This document shows positions 1 through 7,905 of a stretch of DNA of 42,199 nt, one piece after another. The stretch spans positions 1 to 42,199 of the forward strand of contig MNYZ01000024.1 in assembly GCA_001873365.1 (NCBI GenBank), in the 5' to 3' direction. Both the position numbers and the translations under genes were made by a program. Under the pieces are notes generated by a model that saw only the letters and a program-made list of their open reading frames with translations, ran no database searches and was not told where the DNA came from. This DNA comes from Oscillatoriales cyanobacterium CG2_30_40_61 (lineage in GTDB: Bacteria; Cyanobacteriota; Cyanobacteriia; Cyanobacteriales; Microcoleaceae). Within the stretch, counting starts at the first letter, position 1, and each line of letters begins with the position of its first letter.

Positions 1-71
1 TGCCTCCCCTGCCTCCCCTGCCTCCCCTGCCTCCCCTGCCTCCCCTGCCTCCCCTGCCTCCCCTGCCTCCC
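1..71. repeat. 9-bp tandem repeat (TGCCTCCCC)
   Basis: Seven perfect head-to-tail copies of TGCCTCCCC, plus an eighth ending in G instead of C, run from the window edge to just past the stop codon of the neighbouring minus-strand gene. The array probably continues outside the window. Short tandemly repeated sequences of 7-9 bp are typical intergenic material in filamentous cyanobacteria. No coding role is seen. Confidence 0.95.
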
Positions 72-80
72 GGTGCTCCA

Positions 81-1262
81 TTATATTAAAGCCTCGCTGT
101 TACGGTAGTTGAAGGCTAGGTCTAGGAGTTTTGCCCAACGTTTTTGGACTTGTTTGGGAGTGCATTTGAGGATAGAGGCGATCGCTTTATCGTTTTCTTC
201 TTGGTCTTTGAGTTGTAATAACTGTTGTTGTTCGGCGGATAATTGGGCTTGGAAGGCTTGCCATTGTTCGCCCGTCATCCCTAATTTTTGGTTAATATCT
301 GCCCCTAACCATTCATGGACGAGTTTCCAGTTATTAGACCGGGCAAATTTTTCAACGTGGTATTTAAACCGTTGTTGCAGATAGTCCCGTTCCCGGGCGG
401 TTAAACCCAGAGCTTTATCAATATCGCAAGCTTGGAGATCTTGCATTTTTAGTTTTAAATATTTGACACAATCGGTTTGTCCTTGGGATTCTAAATATTG
501 AATTAGTTCATTAAGCACGCGATCGCGTAAAACACTTTCTGAGGGGTCAACGGTTTCAGAAACCATTTTTTCTCTAATTTGCTGCATCGCCGAGGTTCGA
601 CTTTGGGCTTCAGATTCTTCGGTTTTGCCGCCTTCAACGGCCAATTCAATATCCATAGAAGTTTCCGGGGGTTGACCTTTAGCAAACCCTTGGGCGCGTA
701 ACACAATTAACCGTTGACGGTTGCGACCGGGTAAACCGATCTGACGTTTGGCATACTGTTCGGTAAAAGCCATATATTCCGCCAATTCTAAACGGGTATG
801 GGGAGTATAACTGGCTTCGGTTTGGTGTTCCCGACGAAAAGCCCGCAGAGACTCGACATAAAATCCTTGTAAAAAGTCTTCAATTAAGTTGTAACGGGCT
901 TGGAAGCTCAACTGAGACTCAAAGGAAGCCACGTGACGGTAGACCATGGCCGCCAGGTGGGAGTGAAGTTCTACCCGACCTTGACGGGAACCGAGTTTGT
1001 AATATTCTAAGCACTTTTGCAACCGATGACGGGCTAAACTTAACTGCCAGGTTTGCACATCGCCAGAGGTTTGAATGCGGTTACTTTTTTCACAAATGCG
1101 TTCTACTTCTAGGGCCATCCGTAGTGTTACTGTCCGACCACTGGCGGGAAGGGTTTTGACGGCTGTTTGCAATTCTTGTAATAACAGTTGAGCTAGGGCT
1201 TGGGGATCAATAGAATTAAGGGTAGCTTCAGAATCTGGAATCGAAATATCTTGTGCAAACAT
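81..1262 (-). CDS. hetZ: HetZ-like cyanobacterial differentiation/transcription regulator
   Basis: Soluble 393-aa protein that resembles the HetZ family of heterocyst-forming cyanobacteria as I recall it. Seen: a conserved N-terminal block (SGDVQTWQLSLARHRLQKCL, about residues 65-85), a central block with LELAEYMAFTEQYAKRQI and GLPGRNRQRLIVLRAQ, an acidic linker around 220-240, and a C-terminal helical part ending in a helix-turn-helix-like segment (DKAIASILKCTPKQVQKRW). Anabaena HetZ is about 401 aa, close to this length. HetZ acts early in heterocyst differentiation; in a non-heterocystous filament its role is unclear. The ATG at 1262 is preferred because AAGGAA lies about 10 nt upstream; a GTG at 1286 would add 8 residues. 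No operon partner is visible. The family call rests on remembered sequence, not a search. Confidence 0.6.
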   Translation of the reverse strand: MFAQDISIPDSEATLNSIDPQALAQLLLQELQTAVKTLPASGRTVTLRMALEVERICEKSNRIQTSGDVQTWQLSLARHRLQKCLEYYKLGSRQGRVELHSHLAAMVYRHVASFESQLSFQARYNLIEDFLQGFYVESLRAFRREHQTEASYTPHTRLELAEYMAFTEQYAKRQIGLPGRNRQRLIVLRAQGFAKGQPPETSMDIELAVEGGKTEESEAQSRTSAMQQIREKMVSETVDPSESVLRDRVLNELIQYLESQGQTDCVKYLKLKMQDLQACDIDKALGLTARERDYLQQRFKYHVEKFARSNNWKLVHEWLGADINQKLGMTGEQWQAFQAQLSAEQQQLLQLKDQEENDKAIASILKCTPKQVQKRWAKLLDLAFNYRNSEALI

Positions 1263-1622
1263 GATGGGTTTCCTTGGGTAAAGCACTGTGTACAGAAGGC
1301 GAGAGTTAAAGGCGGTTTGGTATTTCCTGATTCAACTCTCTACACTTTGAATAGTAGAAGCAGCCCCTTTGGAGTAGTGATATCAATGTTCCACTCTCTG
1401 ATGTAACTAATTAGATGCGCTGGGTTTATCCTCTACACTCCGCCCTAGTGCATTACCCTGAAAGCCTTATATAATCAGTATTATAACCCTATTTTATTTT
1501 TCCAGATCACAGCAAGTTTTACCCCAGGTTGCCGATACTATTAATAGACCGGTTGCACAACTGGCTACTATGTACCTCAAGGAGTGATCGTATTTCGTTC
1601 AAGCCTAGACTCTATCTAATAC
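1263..1622. other. Intergenic region upstream of hetZ-like gene
   Basis: About 360 bp without a supported gene. It should hold the promoter of the minus-strand hetZ-like gene. Short reading frames here have no ribosome-binding site and no recognisable product. I could not pick out a convincing promoter or NtcA-type site by eye. Confidence 0.5.
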
Positions 1623-1731
1623 AGGACTTACGCACCCAACCAAAGAAACCGGGTTTTTTTACGAAAATACTGCGTTGTGACCCACATATTTTCTAAAAAA
1701 CCCGGTTGATCGGGCCCCATGCGTAAGTCCT
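1623..1731. mobile_element. MITE-like element, AGGACTTACGCA family (copy 1)
   Basis: A 109-bp non-coding element bounded by perfect 12-bp terminal inverted repeats, AGGACTTACGCA at 1623-1634 and TGCGTAAGTCCT at 1720-1731. Inside sits a second inverted pair, AAAGAAACCGGGTTTTTT and AAAAAACCCGGTT. It is closely similar to the element at 4567-4676 and shares its termini with 34973-35072. No clear target-site duplication is seen. It could be a miniature transposable element mobilised by a transposase elsewhere, or a hairpin-type intergenic repeat. Confidence 0.75.
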
Positions 1732-1839
1732 ATAATAATGAATTTAGGGATTTGCGCCCTTTGATTTTCGGTGACTGCCATCCCCAAAAACCCCCAATCG
1801 GTCAATAATAGGGATATCAGAATACCATGGGACACAACA

Positions 1840-3099
1840 ATGGCTAACCCAAAGCGAGATCCAAAACTCAGGCATATTGTTTTGACATCTCACCCCACCT
1901 CCTACGGGACTAAACCCATTCCCATTAACTGGGGAAACGCCGATCCTCGCCAACGAGGCCCCCTGATCGGCACCTTGACCGATCCGAGCCATCGCAACGT
2001 TATTGGCACACATTCGGGCTCCTACGCCATTTATCGGGCTTTAGCCGTTGTTCAGGGAAGCCTGAAAACCGATCACCGTGCGGACTTAACTAATACATCC
2101 CCCTTTGTTAAAATTGGCCCCCACCCCAGTTGGGCTGATCCCGATAAAATTGTCGCCCTTGATCCTTTTGGGGCAGTAATTGGGGAAGCATTTACCGAAT
2201 ATTTGGAAAAAGGCTATGATATTCGCCCGACTATTGCGATTACAAAAGCCCATATTAATATGCCCGAATTATATGAGGCTGCCACTAAGGGACGGTTGAC
2301 AATTGATGGTAAAATTATGAAAGAAAATGGCGATTTAGTGGTAACAAAAGCCGCTATTGAACCCGTTTGGTATCTGCCCGGAATTGCCCGGCGTTTAAAA
2401 GTGACAGAAAGTGATTTACGTCAGGCATTATTTGAACAAACTGGCGGAATGTTTCCTGAGTTAATTACTCGTCCTGATTTACAAGTATTTTTACCTCCGA
2501 TTGGCGGAGTTACGGTTTATATTGTGGGAGATATGGCGGCAATTACCGATCCCGATCGCCCGGTGGCGGTTAGAGTCCATGATGAGTGTAATGGGTCGGA
2601 TGTTTTTGGGTCGGATATTTGTACCTGTCGCCCCTATTTAGTCCATGGAATTGAAGAATGTATTAAAACAGCCCAGAAAGGCGGTGCAGGGGTGATTGTA
2701 TACTATCGAAAAGAGGGCCGAGCTTTGGGAGAAGTCACGAAGTTTTTAGTTTATAATGCCCGAAAACGTCAAACCGGAGGCGATCGCGCTGATGCCTATT
2801 TTGAACGGACAGAATGTGTAGCCGGAGTTCAAGATATGCGACTTCAAGAGTTGATGCCGGATGTCTTACACTGGTTAGGAATTACTCGGATTGACCGTTT
2901 AGTTTCGATGAGTAATATGAAATATGATGCTATTATCAATTCTGGGATTGAAGTTGTTAAACGGATTGCTATTCCTGATGATTTAATTCCGGCGGATGCT
3001 CAAGTAGAAATAGAAGCAAAAAAAGCGGCTGGATATTATACGGAAGGGGAAGTTTTAGACCCGGAAAGTTTACTCGAGATCAAAGGTCGAGATTATTAA
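1840..3099 (+). CDS. urc1: GTP cyclohydrolase II-like protein, Urc1 type (uracil catabolism)
   Basis: A 419-aa cytoplasmic protein with a GTP cyclohydrolase II domain in its C-terminal half. The zinc site is intact: ECNGSDVFGSDICTC gives the family's C-x10-C-x-C spacing, and YYRKEGRALGEVTKF matches the substrate-binding loop. An N-terminal extension of nearly 200 residues (HIVLTSHP, THSGSYAIYRAL, PHPSWADPDKIVALDPFG) separates it from ordinary RibA of about 200 aa and is typical of the Urc1/Urg1 branch used in the URC uracil-degradation pathway. The next gene is DUF1688/Urc4, its known pathway partner, which supports this. ATG 1840 is preceded by GGGA; an in-frame GTG at 1771 is possible and would add 23 residues. 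A RibA role in riboflavin synthesis is less likely because the RibB domain is absent. The symbol is borrowed from yeast. Confidence 0.85.
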   Translation: MANPKRDPKLRHIVLTSHPTSYGTKPIPINWGNADPRQRGPLIGTLTDPSHRNVIGTHSGSYAIYRALAVVQGSLKTDHRADLTNTSPFVKIGPHPSWADPDKIVALDPFGAVIGEAFTEYLEKGYDIRPTIAITKAHINMPELYEAATKGRLTIDGKIMKENGDLVVTKAAIEPVWYLPGIARRLKVTESDLRQALFEQTGGMFPELITRPDLQVFLPPIGGVTVYIVGDMAAITDPDRPVAVRVHDECNGSDVFGSDICTCRPYLVHGIEECIKTAQKGGAGVIVYYRKEGRALGEVTKFLVYNARKRQTGGDRADAYFERTECVAGVQDMRLQELMPDVLHWLGITRIDRLVSMSNMKYDAIINSGIEVVKRIAIPDDLIPADAQVEIEAKKAAGYYTEGEVLDPESLLEIKGRDY

Positions 3100-3140
3100 C
3101 CCGTTGTTGCGCTTCAGCGCACAAAATCCTAAGTTAATGG

Positions 3141-3198
3141 GAATTACGAATTACGAATTACGAATTACCCATTCCCTATTCCCTATTCCCTATTCCCT
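3141..3198. repeat. Two adjoining heptanucleotide tandem arrays
   Basis: Four copies of GAATTAC (3141-3168) are followed by four copies of ATTCCCT (3171-3198) in the 121-bp spacer between the urc1- and urc4-like genes. Heptameric short tandem repeats are a known feature of cyanobacterial intergenic DNA. An open frame runs through them into the urc4-like gene, but the repeats look non-coding. Confidence 0.9.
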
Positions 3199-3220
3199 TG
3201 CCATAGAATATAAGATTAAA

Positions 3221-4453
3221 ATGCAGAATCAAGAAAATGCGATCGCCTATTTTCGTTCTCCTGAAGCTATTCGAGAACGGTGTAATTTTATCTTTAATTT
3301 AGCTTTATCTGATCAGTTGCAACACTTTCGCTATCATCCAGAAAAGTTAGAATTTGTTGCTAATTTTGTTTTAGATAATATTCATCAAAACTACCCGGAG
3401 TTGAATGTTCCTTTCCATTCTCGATGGCGACATTTTGAGGTCGGGAATATTCCTCGGATGCAAAACTTACAAAAAAAATTAAAGGATTTATCCCCAATTG
3501 AACAAACCCAAACTAAACTTGATTTAGCTATTATTAGTGTATTACTCGATGCTGGAGCGGGGGAAAAATGGTATTATCAAGAATCAGAAACCGGGTTAAT
3601 TTGGCGACGTTCTGAAGGGTTAGCGATCGCCAGTTATGAAATGTTTAGTCAGGGTTTATTTTCTAGTGATCCTGAATATCCTTTGCAAGCTGATGTTCAG
3701 GGATTAATTAATTTAACAGAATCCCAATTAATCACCGGATTTCAAGTTAATGAAAATAACCCTTTGACGGGAATTAAAGGCAGATTAGAACTCTTAAAAA
3801 AACTCGGTGAAACTTTATATAATTATCCGCATTTATTTGGAGAAAACAACCCTAGACCGGGGAAATTAGTTGATTATTTTTTAACTAAAACTCATAATAA
3901 TAAACTCAGTGCTGTGATTGTTTTAACGGCTATTTTAGAAGGATTGGGAGAAATATGGCCGGGACGATTAACCCTAAATCAAGTTAATTTAGGGGATGTT
4001 TGGTATTATCCTGGGTTAGAAATCTTAGACTCAGAATATCCCTTTGTTCCTTTCCATAAATTATCCCAATGGTTAACCTATTCTTTACTGGAACCTCTAC
4101 AGGATTTAGGATTAGAAATTATTGATTTAGAGCAATTAACTGGATTAGCAGAATATCGCAATGGGGGATTAATTTTAGATTTGGGATTATTAGAATTAAA
4201 AGATATTAATTTATCAAAACAACAACACAAACCCGATGCTACTGTGATTATAGAATGGCGATCGCTGACTATTATTATACTCGATAAAATTGCAGAAATT
4301 ATTCGCCAAAAACTCAACCTTACCCCCCAGGAATTTCCTTTGGTTAAAGTCCTACAAGGTGGCACCTGGAACGCTGGACGAGAAATTGCTAAACAACGCC
4401 GTTCGGATGGTTCTCCGCCTCTGAAGTTAGACAGTGATGGAACTGTATTTTAA
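3221..4453 (+). CDS. urc4: Urc4/Urg3 family protein (DUF1688)
   Basis: A 410-aa protein of the DUF1688 family, the conserved second component of the URC uracil-catabolism pathway first defined in Lachancea kluyveri; its exact reaction is not settled. Visible blocks are AYFRSPEAIRERCNFIF at the N terminus, HSRWRHFEVG, LLDAGAGEKWYYQE, GLAIASYEMFSQGLFS, and near the C terminus EYRNGGLILDLGLL, VIIEWRSLTI and the final GTWNAGREIAKQRR with PPLKLDSDGTVF. The ATG at 3221 is chosen because the preceding 39 in-frame codons are made of heptamer repeats. It follows the Urc1-like gene on the same strand, so a two-gene operon is likely. No membrane segment or signal peptide is seen. Confidence 0.85.
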   Translation: MQNQENAIAYFRSPEAIRERCNFIFNLALSDQLQHFRYHPEKLEFVANFVLDNIHQNYPELNVPFHSRWRHFEVGNIPRMQNLQKKLKDLSPIEQTQTKLDLAIISVLLDAGAGEKWYYQESETGLIWRRSEGLAIASYEMFSQGLFSSDPEYPLQADVQGLINLTESQLITGFQVNENNPLTGIKGRLELLKKLGETLYNYPHLFGENNPRPGKLVDYFLTKTHNNKLSAVIVLTAILEGLGEIWPGRLTLNQVNLGDVWYYPGLEILDSEYPFVPFHKLSQWLTYSLLEPLQDLGLEIIDLEQLTGLAEYRNGGLILDLGLLELKDINLSKQQHKPDATVIIEWRSLTIIILDKIAEIIRQKLNLTPQEFPLVKVLQGGTWNAGREIAKQRRSDGSPPLKLDSDGTVF

Positions 4454-4566
4454 TTTAACTATGCCTTGAGCAATTAATTTTTATGGCTAAAATTGATTAC
4501 TAAAAAAGTAGAAATGCGCCTATAGTCTGACAGCATTGTGGCACGCTTGGCACATCTCTACAGAAC

Positions 4567-4676
4567 AGGACTTACGCACCCAAGCAAAGAAACCGGTTTT
4601 TTTTGTGAAAATACTTCTTTGTGACCCACATATTATCTAAAAAACCCGGTTGCTCGGGCGACGGTGCGTAAGTCCT
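4567..4676. mobile_element. MITE-like element, AGGACTTACGCA family (copy 2)
   Basis: A 110-bp element with perfect 14-bp terminal inverted repeats (AGGACTTACGCACC at 4567-4580, GGTGCGTAAGTCCT at 4663-4676) and the same AAACCGG...CCGGTT inner pair as copy 1. ACAGAA occurs on both flanks and might be a target duplication, but it is not exact in position. It lies between the convergent urc4-like and SdrD-like genes. Confidence 0.75.
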
Positions 4677-4775
4677 ACAGAAAGAAACCGGTTTTTTTTG
4701 TGAAAATACTTCTTTGTGACCCACATATTATCTAAAAAACCCGGTTGCTCGGGCGACGGTGCGTAAGTTCTACAG
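4586..4775. repeat. 95-bp tandem duplication of the MITE interior
   Basis: Bases 4586-4680 are repeated immediately at 4681-4775, with a single difference seen (AAGTCC versus AAGTTC in the terminal repeat). The second copy lacks the left terminal repeat, so it is a partial tandem duplication rather than a second insertion. Confidence 0.9.
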
Positions 4776-4824
4776 AAGTCAGAAAGTAAGAAGTAAGAAT
4801 TTAATTCTTAATTCTTAATTTCGA

Positions 4825-6456
4825 TTAAGCGGCTAAAGGGGGGACGGTTTGAACCCATCCAGGTTGTTGAACTTCGCGCAATACATAATTACCAGGAGCA
4901 ATGTTAGCAAAAACGTAGCTACCATTGGCATCGGTTACGGTTGTCGGTTCTGTGGGTTCAAGAATGCCGTTATTATTGGCATCAATATAAATTGTCCACC
5001 CCTGTAAAGGGGTTTCACCCGCATCAAACAAACTATTGGCGTTGGTATCATTGAACTTGATGCCACTAACGGAACCGAATTGACGGTTACCAAAGTTGAT
5101 AGCTGCATTGGTGCCACCAGTAATGCCAACGGGGCCAGGGTTAGGGGTCGTTTGTGTCCATCCCGTTTGCTGAACTTCGCGCAGGGTATAATTTCCTACG
5201 GGAACGTTCGCAAAGGTATAGCGACCATCCGCGCCTGTAACGGCAGTTGCTTCTGTGGCGTCAAGGGTGCCATTGCCGTTGGCATCAATAAAAATCGTCC
5301 ACCCGGGTAGGGGGGTTTCACCCGCATCAAACAGGGCATTGGCGTTCGTGTCACTGAACTTTAAACCTGTGATCGTGCCAAATTGGTTATTACCGAAGTT
5401 AATTCCGGTGACATTAGCACCACCTGTTAAGCTGATTGTGCCAGGGTTTGGGGTTGTTTGCACCCATCCTGGTTGCTGTACTTCCAGAACATTATAGTTA
5501 CCCGGAGGAATGTTCGCGAAGGCATAACCGCCGGTAGCGTTGGTGACGGTGGTGGGTTCCGTGGGTTCGATGATGCCGTTACCATTGGCATCAATAAAAA
5601 TCGTCCAGCCGGCTAAACCTGGTTCTCCGGTATCGACAGTGGCATTACTATTCAGGTCATTAAATTTAATCCCACTAATGGAACCAAACTGACGGTTTCC
5701 AAAGTTGATAATAGCATTGGTTCCACCACTGACCCCGATAGCGCCAGGGTTCGGTGTGGTTTGTGTCCATCCCGGTTGCTGAACTTCCCGCAGGGTATAA
5801 TTTCCGGCGGGAACATTAGCGAAGGTATAACGACCATCGGGGCCGGTTACGGTTGTTCCTTCTCCGGCGTCGAGAGTCCCATTATTGTTACCATCGACAA
5901 AAATTGTCCAACCCTGTAACGGTACTTCTCCGTTATCAAATAGGGCGTTACCGTTATTATCATTAAATTTGATTCCGGTGATCGTACCAAATTGGTTATT
6001 ACCGAAGTTAATTCCGGTGATATCTACACCGCCAGTTACGCCCACAGGGCCGGGGTTAGGGGTGCTTTGTACCCATCCGGCTTGCTGGACTTCTCTGATG
6101 GTATAGTTGCCGGGAGTTAAGTTGGTGAAAGCATATCCACCATTGGCATTTGTAACTGTGGTGGGTTCTGTGGCCTCTAGGGTGCCATTATTGTTAGCAT
6201 CAATAAAGATTGTCCATCCGGCTAAACTGGGTTCTCCAGGGGTCAGCAAGGCATCTCGATTGAGATCATTAAATTTAATTCCACTAATGGAACCTAATTG
6301 AGTATTACCAAAGTTAATTCCGTTAAGGTTTTGTCCTGCATTCACCGAAATGGGAGCCGGGTTCTGGCGACTTTCCCTAGTAATGGGATCAGCAGCACTG
6401 TCTGCGAAGATTGCAGAAGTCGGGCTAGGGGAAGATAAATCAAAAAAATCAGCCAT
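4825..6456 (-). CDS. SdrD/Cna B-like repeat protein, probable extracellular
   Basis: A 543-aa protein made almost wholly of SdrD-B/Cna-B-like beta-sandwich repeats. After a 54-residue leader come five units of about 101 aa (roughly 55-156, 157-257, 258-359, 360-460, 461-543), each running G(S/T)ISGIKFND, then GWTIFIDANNNGTLE, PGNYTLREVQQPGW and TPNPGP. The D-x-N-x-(N/D)-G loops are plausible calcium ligands. Units alternate between two subtypes, so the array grew by doubling a pair. The leader ends in residues that align with the tail of a repeat, and the last unit is cut short. No classical signal peptide, LPXTG or membrane anchor is visible, so export is unproven. ATG 6456 has AAGGA 11 nt upstream; an ATG at 6537 would add 27 residues. 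Such domains are usually stalks in surface proteins. Confidence 0.8.
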   Translation of the reverse strand: MADFFDLSSPSPTSAIFADSAADPITRESRQNPAPISVNAGQNLNGINFGNTQLGSISGIKFNDLNRDALLTPGEPSLAGWTIFIDANNNGTLEATEPTTVTNANGGYAFTNLTPGNYTIREVQQAGWVQSTPNPGPVGVTGGVDITGINFGNNQFGTITGIKFNDNNGNALFDNGEVPLQGWTIFVDGNNNGTLDAGEGTTVTGPDGRYTFANVPAGNYTLREVQQPGWTQTTPNPGAIGVSGGTNAIINFGNRQFGSISGIKFNDLNSNATVDTGEPGLAGWTIFIDANGNGIIEPTEPTTVTNATGGYAFANIPPGNYNVLEVQQPGWVQTTPNPGTISLTGGANVTGINFGNNQFGTITGLKFSDTNANALFDAGETPLPGWTIFIDANGNGTLDATEATAVTGADGRYTFANVPVGNYTLREVQQTGWTQTTPNPGPVGITGGTNAAINFGNRQFGSVSGIKFNDTNANSLFDAGETPLQGWTIYIDANNNGILEPTEPTTVTDANGSYVFANIAPGNYVLREVQQPGWVQTVPPLAA

Positions 6457-6725
6457 AAAATCAATTGTCCTTTGATGATAGGGAATTGACGACCCTTTGG
6501 TGGTTGTTCTGACGATCACCCAGAATCTGGGTATCATGCTACCCTATATTTTGTTTTTCATCTAGTTTAGAATTAAAATAATTTATAAAACTGAATTCAC
6601 CACAGCCAGATAATGGCCGTGATTTATCGGCTAATCAAATAGTTAAAATTTATTGATCTGCTCCTGACAAAAACAGACGCGCCCTTGCACGTCTAGCCAC
6701 TGATCACCGATAACTGATCACTGAT

Positions 6726-7718
6726 TTAACGGAACATACTGCTCACGGAGCTATCCTCATGAATGCGCCAAATCGTTTCACCGACTAAATTGGCAACGGA
6801 CAAAACCTTTAACTGATCAAATTGTTTCTCGGGTACGAGCGGAATCGTATTAGTCACAATCACTTCTTCAAGTAGCCCACTAGATAGACGTTCAACGGCG
6901 GGGGGAGAGAACACCGCATGGGTGGCACAGGCGTAAACTTGACGCGCCCCTTCTCGACGCAATAAACGAGCCCCCTCACAAATTGTACCCGCCGTATCAA
7001 TCATGTCATCGACTAAAACGGCGGTTTTACCCTTAACATCACCAATCACATTTAGAACTTCGGCGACATTATGGGCTTGACGGCGTTTATCAATAATCGC
7101 TAAAGGGGCGTCATTGAGTTTTTTAGCAAAAGCTCTAGCCCGGGCGACTCCACCCACATCGGGGGAAACAACTACCAGATCGGGTAATTGTTTACTGATC
7201 AGGTAATCTAAAATTACCGGAGAACCGTAGACATGATCAACGGGAATATCAAAATATCCTTGAATCTGGGCTGAGTGTAAATCCATGGCCAGAATCCGAC
7301 TAGCACCCGCTTCAGTAATCAAGTTAGCCACTAATTTGGCGGTGATTGACTCACGACCTGCGGTTTTGCGATCAGCTCTGGCATATCCGTAATAGGGGAT
7401 AACGGCTGTAATTTGGCGGGCAGAAGCCCGTTTACAGGCGTCGATCATGATCAATAACTCCATCAGGTTATCATTGACCCGATAGCAGCAGGGTTGGATT
7501 AAATAAACATCACAGCCTCGAATAGATTCTTGAATCTGGATGTAAATTTCTCCATCGGCGAATCGCTTACGAACCATTGGCCCTAAGTCAATTCCTAAAT
7601 AACGGCTTACCTCTTGGGAAAGAGGAACATTTGCCGAGCCTGAAAATAGTCGTAACCGACCATGATCAGCAACCAATGGCTCAGAGTAAGGAAGGGGTAA
7701 TATAGCAGAACGGATCAC
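6726..7718 (-). CDS. prs: Ribose-phosphate pyrophosphokinase (PRPP synthetase)
   Basis: A 330-aa cytosolic enzyme making PRPP from ribose 5-phosphate and ATP, the precursor for purines, pyrimidines, histidine and NAD. Diagnostic motifs are all present: RLRLFSGSAN near the N terminus, IPYYGYARADRK (107-118), DLHSAQIQGYF (146-156, divalent-cation and ribose-phosphate region), the flexible-loop KRRQAHN (211-217) and the PRPP-binding VLVDDMIDTAGT (234-245). Length is normal for a class I enzyme with a slightly extended N terminus. It stands alone on the minus strand and is divergent from the kinase gene. Its product would feed pyrE in the same window, but no shared operon is seen. Confidence 0.97.
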   Translation of the reverse strand: MIRSAILPLPYSEPLVADHGRLRLFSGSANVPLSQEVSRYLGIDLGPMVRKRFADGEIYIQIQESIRGCDVYLIQPCCYRVNDNLMELLIMIDACKRASARQITAVIPYYGYARADRKTAGRESITAKLVANLITEAGASRILAMDLHSAQIQGYFDIPVDHVYGSPVILDYLISKQLPDLVVVSPDVGGVARARAFAKKLNDAPLAIIDKRRQAHNVAEVLNVIGDVKGKTAVLVDDMIDTAGTICEGARLLRREGARQVYACATHAVFSPPAVERLSSGLLEEVIVTNTIPLVPEKQFDQLKVLSVANLVGETIWRIHEDSSVSSMFR

Positions 7719-7905
7719 GGCGAACCCTCACAGTTCATTCACAGTTCATTTGTCACAATTTTATCATGTATTTATCAGTAATCGGTAATCACTAATCAGT
7801 AGTTCGTAGTCAGTTTTAACCGTTAGGATTGTGCCTAAGCCCTATAATATAAGGGATTAATTTCTTTTATTAGTGGTTTTTTCCAATACTCATCTCCATT
7901 TACGC

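Noticed and set aside
5080-6301. Plus-strand frames across the SdrD-B gene
   Set aside because: They repeat with the same period as the real gene and are its reverse-strand shadow.
7840-7860. TATAAT as promoter of the kinase gene
   Set aside because: No -35 hexamer at a 16-18-bp spacing was found, so the match is not enough.
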